Below the pieces are notes generated by a model. It was not told the DNA's origin. It worked only from the letters and a program-made list of their open reading frames with translations, and made no database searches. The position numbers and the translations under genes were made by a program. Shown piece after piece: positions 1 to 11,100 of a stretch of 64,000 bases of DNA (position 1 is its first letter; each line of letters begins with the position of its first letter). The stretch is from Blepharisma stoltei (Eukaryota > Ciliophora > Heterotrichea > Heterotrichida > Blepharismidae). The DNA lies in assembly GCA_914767885.1 (NCBI GenBank), contig CAJZBQ010000010.1, forward strand, positions 496,001 through 560,000. The letters run 5' to 3'.

Positions 1-1581
1 TTGCTTCCCAATGAGGAGGAGAGTTTGAGAGATAAGTCTTATAATCTGAGTTCTCCATAGGGATTACTGCTTTTTTACACATAATTGGAGGAGGTCTTCG
101 AACTTGTCTTGCATTTGTTTCTGTTATTATTGGTTTTATTGGGCTCTTTCTGCTGAATAGGGTGAGGTTTGGAGATCTTATTTGAAATGGAGATACAGCT
201 TTTTCGGGCGAAACTTCTAAGAAGTCAGTGATTTTAGAGACTGCTGGCTGAAAAACAGTGAAACCTGACCGTGAATAAGTCATCATTTCTGCTTTAATTA
301 AGCTTTCTAGGTTATTTGACTGGTATCTTAACTGCCTTTCCAAATATTTTTCACTTTTTATATCAGAGGAAGGAGTATTTCTCATAGGCGTAGACTGATT
401 AGAACTAATAGGAGAAGTATCAGATGAAGTCGGCTCTATGTCTTCTGGAAAAGCCCCTGCAAAAGTAGTCATTTCTGGCTGTGGGATATTTTGGCGGTTT
501 TCGATACCCTCTTTTCGAAATGGCGAACTCATATAAAGATACCTCTCATTAGTCTTTTCTGGATGAAAAAATAGTGGTTTCCCAGTCCTTGCAACAGAGT
601 CATATAAAACCCCAAGCTTCTCAACAGGAATAAAATTAATATCTCCTGATGGTGGCAATAAGTATCCTTTAAATCCCATGATTCCTGCTTTAGCGAGATC
701 TTCCATTTCTGATAAAGAGTTCATATCTACATGTGCGAGAAACCCAATGTCGCAATAAAGTGATATTTCTTCTAACTCTTGAAAAAAAAAATAAATTAAT
801 ATTTATTTTAAGAAAAAAATTATATGAAATCTTCACATAAAAAATATTTATAAAAATAGTCTGGTCAAAGTGCTACTTTGATTAAGCCTCTAATTAAGCT
901 TCATCATCTAAAAAGAGAGGGTTAAAGGCTCGTTTTCGATTTTGGCGAGCCAGATAGATTAGGTAACAAAGTTATTTACATAGAAATTATTATTTTTACC
1001 TAATAAAAATAAATTTACCGGAATAAATTTTACTGATATAAGTTCAATTTTAGTCGGAGTAAGGAATTCAGCTTATGAGAAAAATCATGAATTGTTGTTA
1101 ACGGAGATCTCGTAATTGTAGGAGACTCTATGACTGTTGTGATTCCCCCTGCAATTGCAGCTCGACTGCCAATTTCGTATCCTTCTCACTGCTCTATACT
1201 GGTGCTTGTGATACATCCTGAATTTTCGCTAACTGCGCTTCCTTCGTACTCTATTGTTTCGTCATTTGTTCCTATAGGATTGTCGTTGTTAAAACAAACA
1301 TTCAGATCGATTATCCCCGGACTGACATAAAGGTCACCAAGATCTTCCCACTCATATTCTTCATACAATTCTTGTAGATTTGAAATGGATTGATTGGATC
1401 CGTCAAGCTCAATTATATTGGATATGATTTCATCATTGATGAAAATTACACCAGGGATTGATGAAGATTTTCTGTATAAATTTTACCCTTCAAGTATGAT
1501 ATTCTTAGAATACAAAGCTTTGAGAGTTGGCTGAGCTGAAAGTTCGAGACTATTAGGTGTGAGATACACTTGAGATGACAT
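1..1581 (-). CDS. Allantoinase-like amidohydrolase, 3' part beyond window
   Basis: The gene reads leftward from ATG 1579-1581 and runs off position 1. A 15-nt intron (1472-1486) and an IES (775-1061) must be removed to keep the frame. The protein has the cyclic-amidohydrolase start (YVSPGIIDLNVCF), then EGYEIGSRAAIAGGITTVIE, a GFKGYLLPPSGDINF segment typical of allantoinase around the carboxylated Lys, FFHPE, and YLSNSPPHWE, which matches the allantoinase SRPPEWE region. Allantoinase hydrolyses allantoin to allantoate in purine breakdown. Odd: the metal-binding HxH after the first beta strand is Asn-Val-Cys here (about residue 75), so the protein may be inactive or altered. A serine/proline-rich insertion follows the FFHPE region. 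Family call is strong; catalytic activity is doubtful. Confidence 0.75.
775..1061. mobile_element. IES inside the allantoinase-like gene
   Basis: This AT-rich block of 287 bp has stops in all frames. It lies between TA 773-774 and TA 1060-1061, with ends TAACTCTTG and CGGAGTAA. Deleting it with one TA joins ...HKLNS to LEEISLYCDIGF in frame on the minus strand. Confidence 0.85.
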
Positions 1582-1619
1582 TAAATTTTTAAAGTTTTAT
1601 TTAACGCTCTTTCCATTTA

Positions 1620-1932
1620 CTCCCCCCCCTTCCGTGAGTGAACAAAACCATTAGAAAAATCCCTATTTTTTGCCAAAAACCCACCCTCCGTGGTGAACAA
1701 AAATTTTTTTAATAGAAAAATTTTTTATAAGTGATAATTATTATAATGAAATCTCGAGCTAATTCTGTTTAATTTTAAACAAATTGCTTTTTAAAACATA
1801 AATTTTATAAATTTTCGAAAAAAATTTTTTTATAAAATTTATATATAAATTTTTTTAAAAAAAAAAAAATTAAACCCCCTCCGTGAGTGAACAAAATTTT
1901 TTGTTCACTCACGGAGGGGGGGGGGGGAGTTA
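1620..1932. mobile_element. G-run terminal MITE-like IES, type A, intergenic
   Basis: It lies between divergent genes, flanked by TTA and TTA. The left end carries two tandem copies of the terminal motif CTCCGTGAGTGAACAAAA (the second slightly damaged) separated by a conserved CCATTAGAAAAATCCC spacer. The right end is a hairpin of the motif and its complement ending in a G run. The core GAAATCTCGAGCTAATTC is shared with the other type A copies. Confidence 0.8.
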
Positions 1933-2073
1933 GCAATTTTTCAAAAGTTTTACTATTAAAATAAAGAATTTTTTGGAGTTTTATGAAGTTTAATAGAAAT
2001 TATCAATGGATTGGTAGAGCTGAAGATGCTGATTTAATCATGCTCAACGTTTTTTTACAATTATTTTCAATAA

Positions 2074-5000
2074 ATGGAGAGAGCAATTGAATCTTCAAGG
2101 TATGAAATAGGCAGCAATCAGTCAAATCCAGAATTTTTTTGAAAACTATATTATAAGATAAGGTTCGGACATGAGCTTGACGAAATTTATAAAACCACAA
2201 CGAAACCAGTAACTGTAGACAAGGAATTGAGAGTGATATTGAAAGATTTCAGCGTTGAAATAGGCTGGGATATAGAAGAAAGTCATGAGTATTTTACTCA
2301 AAGGCTGAATCCTCACGATTTTCGAGACTTTTTAAACTTATACGATGTAAGCTTGGACGCCTTAAAAAGGAGGCTTGGCAATTACCTATTAGAAAAAATT
2401 TATGAGATAGAAGGAAACGAAAATACAGAAATCAGCGACTTTTTGCATGCAATCTGGGACAAAGAAAACCCAGAAGAATTGATAGACTTGCGGTCAAGAA
2501 GAAGTCTTATAAAGCCAGTTGAAGACATTAAAAAAGAAGAAAATGACGTTGAGTCATACAAAAATAAAAAAAATCAGTCGCCAGAGCAGACTATTAGGTC
2601 AAATGAAAAAGACATGAAAAATCAGTCACCTGAACAAAGCATAAGGTCAAAGGATAAGGAAGGAAGTCCAAGGAAAAAAGAAGGAAAAGCTGGGCTGACA
2701 GATGAAAGTGTTAAGCAGCTAAAAGAAGATATTGAGTCTGCAGTTTCGAGTATCAAAAAAATTGATAGTGAGTTTGCAAGCTTTATGACGGAAAAACAGA
2801 ATATTTCGGTGAAGAAACGAAAAGGTAGTGATAGCTCTGAAGATTCTTCAAATAAAAGTGAAGCAGAAAAGAAGTTTGCTGAAGCTAGTTTTAGATCGAA
2901 AGTAAAGGACTCTTCAGAATCGGAAAGGGAAAGTGCTAAAAGAAAGCCGCCAGCAGGTAATCAAGATAATATGAAAATAAGAAAAGTACAGAAAGAAGAT
3001 TCACAATCAATAATCAGACGATCGACTGAGCCTAAAAGAGAAGAATCCCCATCTTTTCAAAAAGAAGCCAATAAGCTAGCAAAAGCATCATCTATTAATA
3101 AAATTCTCACGAAGCAAAATGAATCATTCACAAAAGATAGCTCCAAAAAAGAACAAGGAACTAGGCATGTAAAGACTCCAAGTCTCCTTATGATTTATCA
3201 AGAAACAAAAGATCCTCAAGACGAAAGCGTTTACGATAGACAAGCCAACGTTTTAAGATCTACTGAAATTTATCCAGTCTATAGCGACTTAGTGTTAAAA
3301 GATACATGGCTCACAAAGCTCCTAGAGCCTCTTACTCAAGAAATTGAAGAAATTTTTTACTCCTACGACCACAAAGAGGAAAAACAAGTTGATGTTCGCC
3401 AGCTTAGGCTATCAAAGCTCATTCCAGGTCAAGGTTTTACCTCGGAGGAAAATGGGACCCCCAGCAACGCCAATGAGGTTCCCCCCTGATCAATTGAGAT
3501 CATTCTTTAGTGCAATATCAGGTGTTGTGTCCTAGACTACGAGTTTCCATCGTGGCCAACATGTGACCAGAAAATTCGATTTTCAAATTTTCTGGAAGCC
3601 GAACCCGTTAATGTGTGGCACAGTGACATATCCCGCTCTACTCTCTATTCAACGCGAGTCTCAGGCAGGCAGAAAGTATCCAACCCTTGATGGGCGGCGA
3701 ATGGCCCAACGAAGCAAGGCAGAGATAAATACCCCGTTCGGGTATCACAGAAAGCTTTTTTCTATAATCTCAACTAAGAACTAACTAAGACGTTCGTCAG
3801 CTGAAAAATGTTTTCAGGGAAATCATAGCAATTGCTCATGTTGAAATTTCTGAAAACAACTACGAAGATTTTGATAAACTAGTCAACCAAGAATTTATGT
3901 CAAGTATAAATCACAGCTCATTAAGTAATATGCAAACAAATAAAGCAAACTTCAGCCAGTTTATGAAAATTTTGCAGAAATGGTCTTTAAGAAATGAGCC
4001 TGAAGCAAATGATTTAGTAGGAAAAATAAAAAGAGCAATTAAAGAGTATGAAAATATTGTTAATACATATGGAGGATCAAGTGAAGATACTACTCCTGTA
4101 GAAACTTTAATTCAAGAGCTTAAAAAAGAGCTTGAAGCTCATGTAGCTATAAAAGAAGAAAAATCTGCTAACTCCCCCCTGAGAGTGAACAAAAAAAAAT
4201 TTTGTTCGCTCACTGAGGAGGTTAATTTTTTTTTAAAAAAAAATTTATATATAAATTTTATAAAATCCTAATTCGCAAAAATTGGGAAAGCAAACATTAA
4301 TTTAATTTATAAAATTTATTTTTTAAAATGCAAATTTGTTTAAAATTAAACAGAATTAGCTCGAGATTTCATTATACTAATTATCATTTATATCTAAAAT
4401 TTTTTTCTATAAAAAAATTTTTGTTCGATCACGGAGGGTGGCTTTTGGGCAAAAAATAGGAATTTTTCTAATGGTTTTGCTCACTCATAGAGGGTGGGGG
4501 AGTAAGCAAATCGCTGATGAACAAAGGAAAAATATTACTGAATTATTCCAGTTTTATTCAAAAATACAGAATATGATGGGTCAAGCACCTACATTTGAAG
4601 AAATCAATGAGAGTTATACAGTGTGAACTGTCGTCAAATTTTTTAAATTTTTGACGGATTTTAATGTTATAGGGAAACAAGAAGAAAGAATAAGGCTTTT
4701 AAGCAAAGATCAAGCACAGCAAATTTTCAAAAAGCTAGCAAATAATTCTAGGCTGCTGATTCCCCTGTTAATAATAAGCAAAATTATTGGAGAAATGCTA
4801 TTTTTAGTAATATTAAAACTTTTTAAGAGCCAATTTTTTTTTTAATATTATTAAATATATTGTGCATTAGCACAAGTACGGGCCATACACATGACCAGCT
4901 TCGTGTCCCAGATTTGGGCAAATACGGAACTGTTTATCAGTATGACCTGTGTGCTTGTACCCAAAAAGAGCCCATGCATAATAATTAATAATTGTTATAA

Positions 5001-6280
5001 TCTAGCAAGCTCTAGACAGCTTGCGTTCTTAAGCTTAGATTTTATAAATTAAATCATATTTTCTTTACAAGTATTTGCGTACTTGTATTTATTTTAAAAC
5101 TCCAAAAAGGCTGATATAAATAATTTTTAATATAAAATTTAAATTAGCTCTCTTTAAAGAGCAAGCATATTTTTCTCGTTCCTTAAAAAGAAGGAGTGAG
5201 CGAAAACCAGTTTATTGATGCGCTAGATAAGCTTGCTGATCTGTATTATAATAATGAATACGATACAATTTATAACACTTCATATGCGAGTTTAACAATA
5301 CCTGAAAAAAGGATACTTTTTTACAAGTTTTTAGAGCTCAGCAATAAAAATGCCTTATTAAAGAAAGCTAAAGGTTTTCGACTAGCATTCAGCAATGAAA
5401 GAGGCGGCGCTCGAATCCCAGAAAACGATGCCAGCAAACACTACGTTTTCAAAATGTCCGCTGAAAAGAAAAAACAACTCGAAGAGTGGCGAAAAGAAAA
5501 GCAATCAAAGTCAGCTCCTCAATCAAATATAAAACTGAGGCCTGAACCTCAAAAAAATATCAATGAAATTAAAGTGACAATGCCCACTTCAGGATATGCA
5601 AAAAGAAGAAAGGCTAAAAAAATTGTCAATGGAGAAGAATCCATGATAAAAGCTGAAGAAGAAGAAGAAACTGTGATCCAGCAGCCAAAAATCCCACAAC
5701 AACAAGTTTTGACGCTGCAAGGAATCAATGGGATGGATTATAGGGAATTTGATGAAGATGGAGACCTAAAAGATTTGATTACAGAAGATAATGACGAATA
5801 TTTAGATCAGATGTGGGGAATTACCAAAAAAGAGTCACAGCCAAAAATACAGGAAGATATAAAACGATTCCAAGGAATTATGAAGATGCATGATGAAAAG
5901 ATCGCTAAATCTCTTTAAGTGCAAGAAAGACTGCTTGAAAAAAAAAATCCTTTGAGAGCAAGCTTAAAAAATATTGAATATAACATATTTTATTTGTAAT
6001 ATATTTTTATATATAATTAATAATTCTTATAGTGAGATCCCTAGATAATTCTATTGAATTTTAAAAAATCACGTTCTTAAATATAAATTTTATAATAAAA
6101 TTTGATTTTTCTTTTCAACTTTTATAAAACAATTTTTTTTTATATAGAATTTAATATAAAATTTTTAAAAATAACTCCATATATCATTAGCAAAATTTCC
6201 ACTACTCTTAAAAGGAGAAAAGTAAGGGCATGAAAGTGCTAGAAAAAGCAAGGCATGGATATGGATATGCTGCAAGATAA
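2074..6280 (+). CDS. Unknown 900-residue protein, charged middle, interrupted by four insertions
   Basis: I do not recognise this protein. It starts at ATG 2074, uses a 15-nt intron (2100-2114), and reads open only if the following are removed: a retroposon with one target copy (3405-3802), and IESs 4171-4504, 4760-5199 and 5908-6224. The remaining length is 2703 nt, exactly 901 codons. The N-terminal 140 residues look globular (FWKLYYKIRFGHELDEIYK). Then comes a long Lys/Glu/Ser-rich disordered stretch with a repeated NQSPEQxIRS motif. A helical C-terminal half follows, and the protein ends KVLEKARHGYGYAAR. TGA at 4624-4626 must be Trp. Each of the four junctions was checked for frame. Confidence 0.75.
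3405..3788 (+). mobile_element. SINE-like retroposon 1
   Basis: A 384-bp GC-richer insert flanked by imperfect 14-bp direct repeats (GATGTTCGCCAGCT at 3391-3404 and GACGTTCGTCAGCT at 3789-3802, 2 mismatches). The 3' end has short AACTAAG repeats. A hairpin with CCAGAAAATT/AAATTTTCTGG arms sits at 3567-3595, like one in the 10.2-kb element. Removing the insert plus one repeat joins VDVRQL to KNVFREII in frame. Confidence 0.75.
4171..4504. mobile_element. Type A IES
   Basis: 334 bp between TA 4169-4170 and TA 4503-4504. It carries a left terminal hairpin, two tandem terminal motifs at the right, and the shared AATTAGCTCGAGATTTC core in reverse orientation. Deletion joins EEKSA to KQIADEQ in frame. 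Confidence 0.85.
4760..5199. mobile_element. IES with TGA (not TA) boundaries
   Basis: 440 bp. TGA at 4757-4759 and TGA at 5197-5199 are direct repeats. The ends are TGATTCCCC and, on the complement of the right end, TCACTCCTTC. Deleting one TGA plus the insert joins NNSRLL to SENQFIDALDK in frame; the TA choices I tried did not. The middle (about 4860-4980) is a GC-richer block with partial inverted symmetry, possibly a nested element. Confidence 0.65.
5908..6224. mobile_element. Type C IES (TTTAAGAG termini)
   Basis: 317 bp between TA 5906-5907 and TA 6223-6224. The left end has two CTTTAAGTGC/CTTTGAGAGC-like terminal motifs about 45 nt apart; the right end is CTCTTAAAAGGAG. The core GAGATCCCTAGATAATTC aligns with the type A core. 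Deletion joins DEKIA to KGMKVLEK in frame. Confidence 0.75.
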
Positions 6281-6665
6281 CGAATTTCAAATAATTTTTT
6301 TAATTGCTATCATAATTCTATAGTAATCTTACTCAATCTTAACATGCCGCTGGCTATCCGAAAAATTCTTAAAATTGGTGATTATTAAAAACTATGCCAT
6401 TTCATTATCCTAAAATTTCATATTAATCAAACAAAAATGTTAAATGATGCATTTGGTGACTTTATTATATTTTCTTGCCGAACAAAAAACTATATAAATT
6501 TCCCACAATTTCTACTAATCCGTCTCACAATAAAATTAAAAGTTATTAATTTTCTCGTTAATTTACATAAAACATCATTTTTTACTCCCCACAAGCCCGA
6601 CCTCCTTCCAGCGAATTTAATTTGTCATCCTGTTGAAATAACTTCTTTCAACTCAATAAGAATAA
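6281..6665. other. Intergenic, no gene seen
   Basis: AT-rich spacer upstream of the carboxypeptidase. An ORF of 93 codons in the second half has poor composition and no recognisable features; I see no RNA gene or repeat. Confidence 0.6.
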
Positions 6666-8006
6666 ATGTGGAGACAATTTTTGTTCCTCTTGACACTAGG
6701 TGTTTCCCTGGGTGCTAAACTTTCAGACTTAGTCACGAATCTTCCTGGCTTACCTGATACTCCAAATTTTGCAATTTATTCTGGCTATCTCAGCATTCCT
6801 AATTCCAATGGTAAAATGCTTCACTACATCATGGTTGAAAGCCAAAATAACCCATCTACCGACCCACTTATATTATGGCTTAATGGAGGTCCAGGCTGTT
6901 CTTCAATGGATGGTCTTTTTTACGAGCACGGCCCATACATTTTCCCAGCAACTTCAACTACTTTGGTAAGAAATCAGCATGCCTGGAACACCAATGCAAC
7001 AGTCATTTACATCGACTCGCCAGCTGGAGTTGGCTTTTCTGTCTTAGGAGCTGCAGCAAATAACCAAACCAACGACCTAATCACAGCCCACGACACTTTG
7101 CAAGCGCTTTTGCAGTTTTTCGTTGAATTTCCTGAGTATAGAAAGAACGACTTTTATGTCTCCGGAGAAAGCTATGCCGGTATATATGTCCCAACCTTGG
7201 TTTATAACATTTTGATGCACAATACCTATACCCCTTACCAAAGCATCAATCTTGTAGGAATGATGGTGGGAAATGGATGCACAGACTGGAACGTGGACAC
7301 CACCCCAGCATTCGTAGAAATGGCATGGAGTCATATTCTTTTGGGAGGATCTTGGTATACGAAGTTACCTTATGATTGTGAGAACTGGGATAATTTCAAT
7401 GGGGAAGCTTGTGATAATGATATTGACTATACCGTAGGGACCTTATTACAGAATGTCAATGTTTATGATATTTATGGAGAATGCATTCAGCATACTGGAG
7501 AAACTCACTTTGAAGACAACCAAGGGAAGTTAAGATTTTTAAGAGACTCAGGGATGCTAGGGATTATCCCACCATGCGCAGCTTGGGTTGGAACTTATAC
7601 ATACCTAAGGAATGCTCAGGTTTTGAACGCCCTGCATATTAACACCACTTTATCAAACCCATGGTCACTGTGCTCAACTATTGATTATCAATCTGATTAC
7701 TTGCACGGCTCAATTTACACCTACCCATACATCATCCGCAGCGGCATCAAAATCCTTGTATACTCAGGTGACACTGATGGAGCAGTCCCTACAATTGGAA
7801 CAAGGCAATGGATCAACAGTCTTAACTTAGGCTACCAGCAGCAGTACTCTCAATGGTACGTCGACGACCAAGTTGCAGGGTGGTATGAAATTTACAATGG
7901 GCTTACATTTGTAACTGTGAGAGGAGCAGGCCATATGGTCCCAGAGTTTAAGCCAGCTCAAGCTCACCATATGTTGCTAGCTTTTCTTAATAATCAAAAG
8001 CCTTAG
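6666..8006 (+). CDS. Serine carboxypeptidase (peptidase family S10), secreted/lysosomal
   Basis: 446 residues, the usual S10 length. ATG is followed by a hydrophobic signal peptide (about residues 1-17, FLFLLTLGVSLGA). The family landmarks appear in order: WLNGGPGCSS at 71-80 (oxyanion/substrate region), GESYAG with nucleophile Ser169, a SGDTDGAVP block with Asp371, and GAGHMVP with His423. Several Cys pairs and NxT glycosylation-type sites fit a lumenal enzyme. It would remove C-terminal residues from peptides in food vacuoles or lysosomes. The gene has no IES and no intron. Confidence 0.96.
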   Translation: MWRQFLFLLTLGVSLGAKLSDLVTNLPGLPDTPNFAIYSGYLSIPNSNGKMLHYIMVESQNNPSTDPLILWLNGGPGCSSMDGLFYEHGPYIFPATSTTLVRNQHAWNTNATVIYIDSPAGVGFSVLGAAANNQTNDLITAHDTLQALLQFFVEFPEYRKNDFYVSGESYAGIYVPTLVYNILMHNTYTPYQSINLVGMMVGNGCTDWNVDTTPAFVEMAWSHILLGGSWYTKLPYDCENWDNFNGEACDNDIDYTVGTLLQNVNVYDIYGECIQHTGETHFEDNQGKLRFLRDSGMLGIIPPCAAWVGTYTYLRNAQVLNALHINTTLSNPWSLCSTIDYQSDYLHGSIYTYPYIIRSGIKILVYSGDTDGAVPTIGTRQWINSLNLGYQQQYSQWYVDDQVAGWYEIYNGLTFVTVRGAGHMVPEFKPAQAHHMLLAFLNNQKP

Positions 8007-8112
8007 TTAACAATAAAAAAACTTTCATACTAAATATATGTCCAAATTGATAAAAAGGATAGGGACTAAGAAGCAAGTTTTTTCCTATGATATCACAGTT
8101 CACTATATCCAA

Positions 8113-11100
8113 ATGGCACTAAGTCGTCCAGTTCGCATCAATGTAGTTTGAAAAAGAAGTAAATAGTAATTAGAAAAGAAAAGAATTGAAACAAAAAACA
8201 AAAATGCATTGTCCCCGTCAACAGGGAGTGTAGAAATCAACGAAACCCTTACGATGATAAATACTCTTTATCAAGAAAAGTCTGGAGAATTTTTGAGGAA
8301 GAAAGCTTTATTGACTATACAGGCTATTGTTGATGGCCAAGGCATGAAAAAGGTCGGGACATTGAGTTTGAATATTTCTGAGTACTATAATTCTTCATTG
8401 GAACAGAAGATTTTCGCAGTTGAAAAGTGTACAGATAAAAATGCAAAAATTTGCATATCAATTCATGCTCAGCCGCTGGGGGATTTAGCAATTGCGGATA
8501 ATATGAGTGAAGCGTCTGGAGTGACTGGGTTTAGTATGGGAACAGAAGGAGATTTTGATGGTCCGTTGTTTGATCAAGATATAGGGGATCTTGAAGAAGA
8601 AGCTCATGCTCCAAAGATTATCCCGACAAGTATTGCTAAACAATCAATTAATAGACCGATATTGAAGCTGCCTGAGATTGGGCCTGTTAATCCTTTAAAA
8701 ATTACGCAAGCATTATCGCCAAAGCCGCCTCCAGACTCTGAAACACCAGAGCTGAAAGCTAAGCTTGAAGTTTTAGAAAAGGAAAAAGCCCAACTGAAAG
8801 CAGAAAAAGACCAGCTCAAAGTAGACCTTGGTGTCCAATATGAAAAAGCCAAAAAGGAACGGCAGCAATACATAGACTACACCAAAAAGCTCGACACAGA
8901 TTTAGACGCTTTATCAAAAAAGAATGAAGCACTCACTCCCCCCCCTTTAAATTGGAACAAAATATCGGTAAAATTTCCACCTTTTTGGTAAATTAACCCC
9001 CCTTTAAATTGGAACAAAATTTAATTTTATAATAAAAAATTATATATAATTTTTATCTAAAAAGTTTTGATATAAGTTAAATGTTTCTTCTTAACTAAAA
9101 TTAAAAATTTATTTATATCTTGCTCTTTTTAAAGAAAAAAAGTATAAAGAGCATCTTATTTAAATAAATTTATCATCCTTAATTGGTAAATTTAAAAAAA
9201 AATTAATTTTTTTTTTTAAAAATTTTCAAAAAAATTTTTTTTTTTTGTTGATAAAAATGATATGTTTTATTTGGATAGTTTTGATATAAATTAAATAGGA
9301 ATTCTTTATAAAAATTTCAAAATTTACTTATTTCTTGCTTTATTTTAAAGAATAGAGTATAAATAACATCTTATTTAAACAAAATTAGCACTTTGATCGA
9401 TAAATTTTTCCAAATTTTTTTTTTTTAATTTTTTTTATCAATAAAATAATAATTTTTGTGTAAATAATTTTGATACCAATTAATAGTGGCGTATTAACTA
9501 ATAATGAAAATTTAGTTATATCTTGCTTTGTTTTAAAGGATAAAGAGTAAATAGCGTTTTATTAAACAAATTTATTGATCTAATTCGATAAGTTTTTGAA
9601 ATTGTTTTTTTGTTGAAATTTTTATATTTTTTATAAAAAATTTTATATTGATATTTTTTTTAAAAAAAAAAAATTAACCCCCCTTTAAATTGGAACAAAA
9701 TTTTTAGTTCCAATTTAAAGGGGGGGGGAGTCAGAGAAAGAAATGCAAGAAGGAACGAGAAAATAAAAATTTTAAAGCAAACCAAAGACAATTTATTAAA
9801 CGATTTACAAGAAGCAGAAAAAAGCTTAGCTGATGGACTAGCTGACGATAATTAAAATATGGCGTCTTCGTCTGGGCATGGCCTCCCGGCCATGCATACT
9901 CGACTCATATTTTAATTATATCCGGCAAGGTTTTGCATTTCAGAAACGGACGGCAATGCTAGGTAAGCAATTCTGGTTGTGCTCAGAGCCTAGCCCAAGT
10001 CTACTTTCGGGAATGTTTTTTCCTCATGGGAAAGGAGGCACGTAAGTTGGAAAGGGGAAGCTCAGCCAAGTCCGTTAGGACCAATCGGGCAACTCCCTAG
10101 CGTGAAAACTGGGCGTTACGTCCCAGGCTTCGTGTTTTTCCTTTTTGCCGAAAGCCTACCAGAAAATCCATTTTTTATGGATTTTCGGAATGGCAACCCA
10201 TGTCCTCAAGCGAAGTAGCTCAAGCATGAGCCGCCTTAGTCGGCAACACTGCTCCGGAGGCGTGTACTGGAGATCGAGGCTGACTGGCCCCAGACGGTCG
10301 GCGGGCCCTATGCGGCGAAGAAGCAGCGGGAAGCTCTGGGAGGGGTCACCCCGTGAATGGCGTTAAATACAGAACCTAATAAGTTAAGTTAAGTTAAGTT
10401 AAGATGGACTAGCTGACAAAGAAGCGCTTAAAAATGAAAATAATGATTTAAGAGATGAGCTAAGAGTAGCAAAAGATAACCTTATAAAGCTAGAAAAACA
10501 AAACGAAAGCTTAAAGCAAGATTTCACAAATTTAGAAAATTCTTATAGAAATTTACAAGATATTAATGCCCAGATGAAAATGGATTTAGAATCAATTAGG
10601 CAAGAATTTGCAGCTTCAAGAGAAACACTCACTGCGAGAGGGATGGAAAATGATGCAGTTTTTAATGATTATAAGAAAAAGACTGAGGTGATTATTAATG
10701 ATTATAAAAGAGAGCTGAAAAATCTAGAGCATGAAAGAGAGGAAGCGCTGTCTAAGCAGACTGAGCTGACTTTGGAGCTTCAAAAAACAAAAGCAGAGCT
10801 TACTGCTTTTGAAGAAAAGTTCAGGGACCAAAGCATAAAGCTTGAAAGAGAGCTTAATCAGCTGAGGGAAAGCAATACTGAACTTAATCAAAGGGCTGAA
10901 GAAGAGATTCAATCTAGAAAACAGCTGAAAGATAAAATGGCTGCTGACAAAGCAGAATTTGATGGTAAACTTGCAAAAATGACACAAAATTATCAGGAAA
11001 CTAAAGCCAAAAAAGAGCAACTAGAGCAGTCAATTTTAGAGTATGAAAGGCAGCTCCATAGAAGACAAACTGAGCAAGAAGGAGACACAGTAAATATCCA

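Noticed and set aside
6437-6718. 93-codon ORF upstream of the carboxypeptidase
   Set aside because: No coding-like composition, no homology seen, overlaps the carboxypeptidase start in another frame.
10145-10366. 73-codon ORF (MPKAYQKIHFLWIF...)
   Set aside because: It lies wholly inside the SINE-like retroposon, which is GC-rich and so stop-poor; no protein features.
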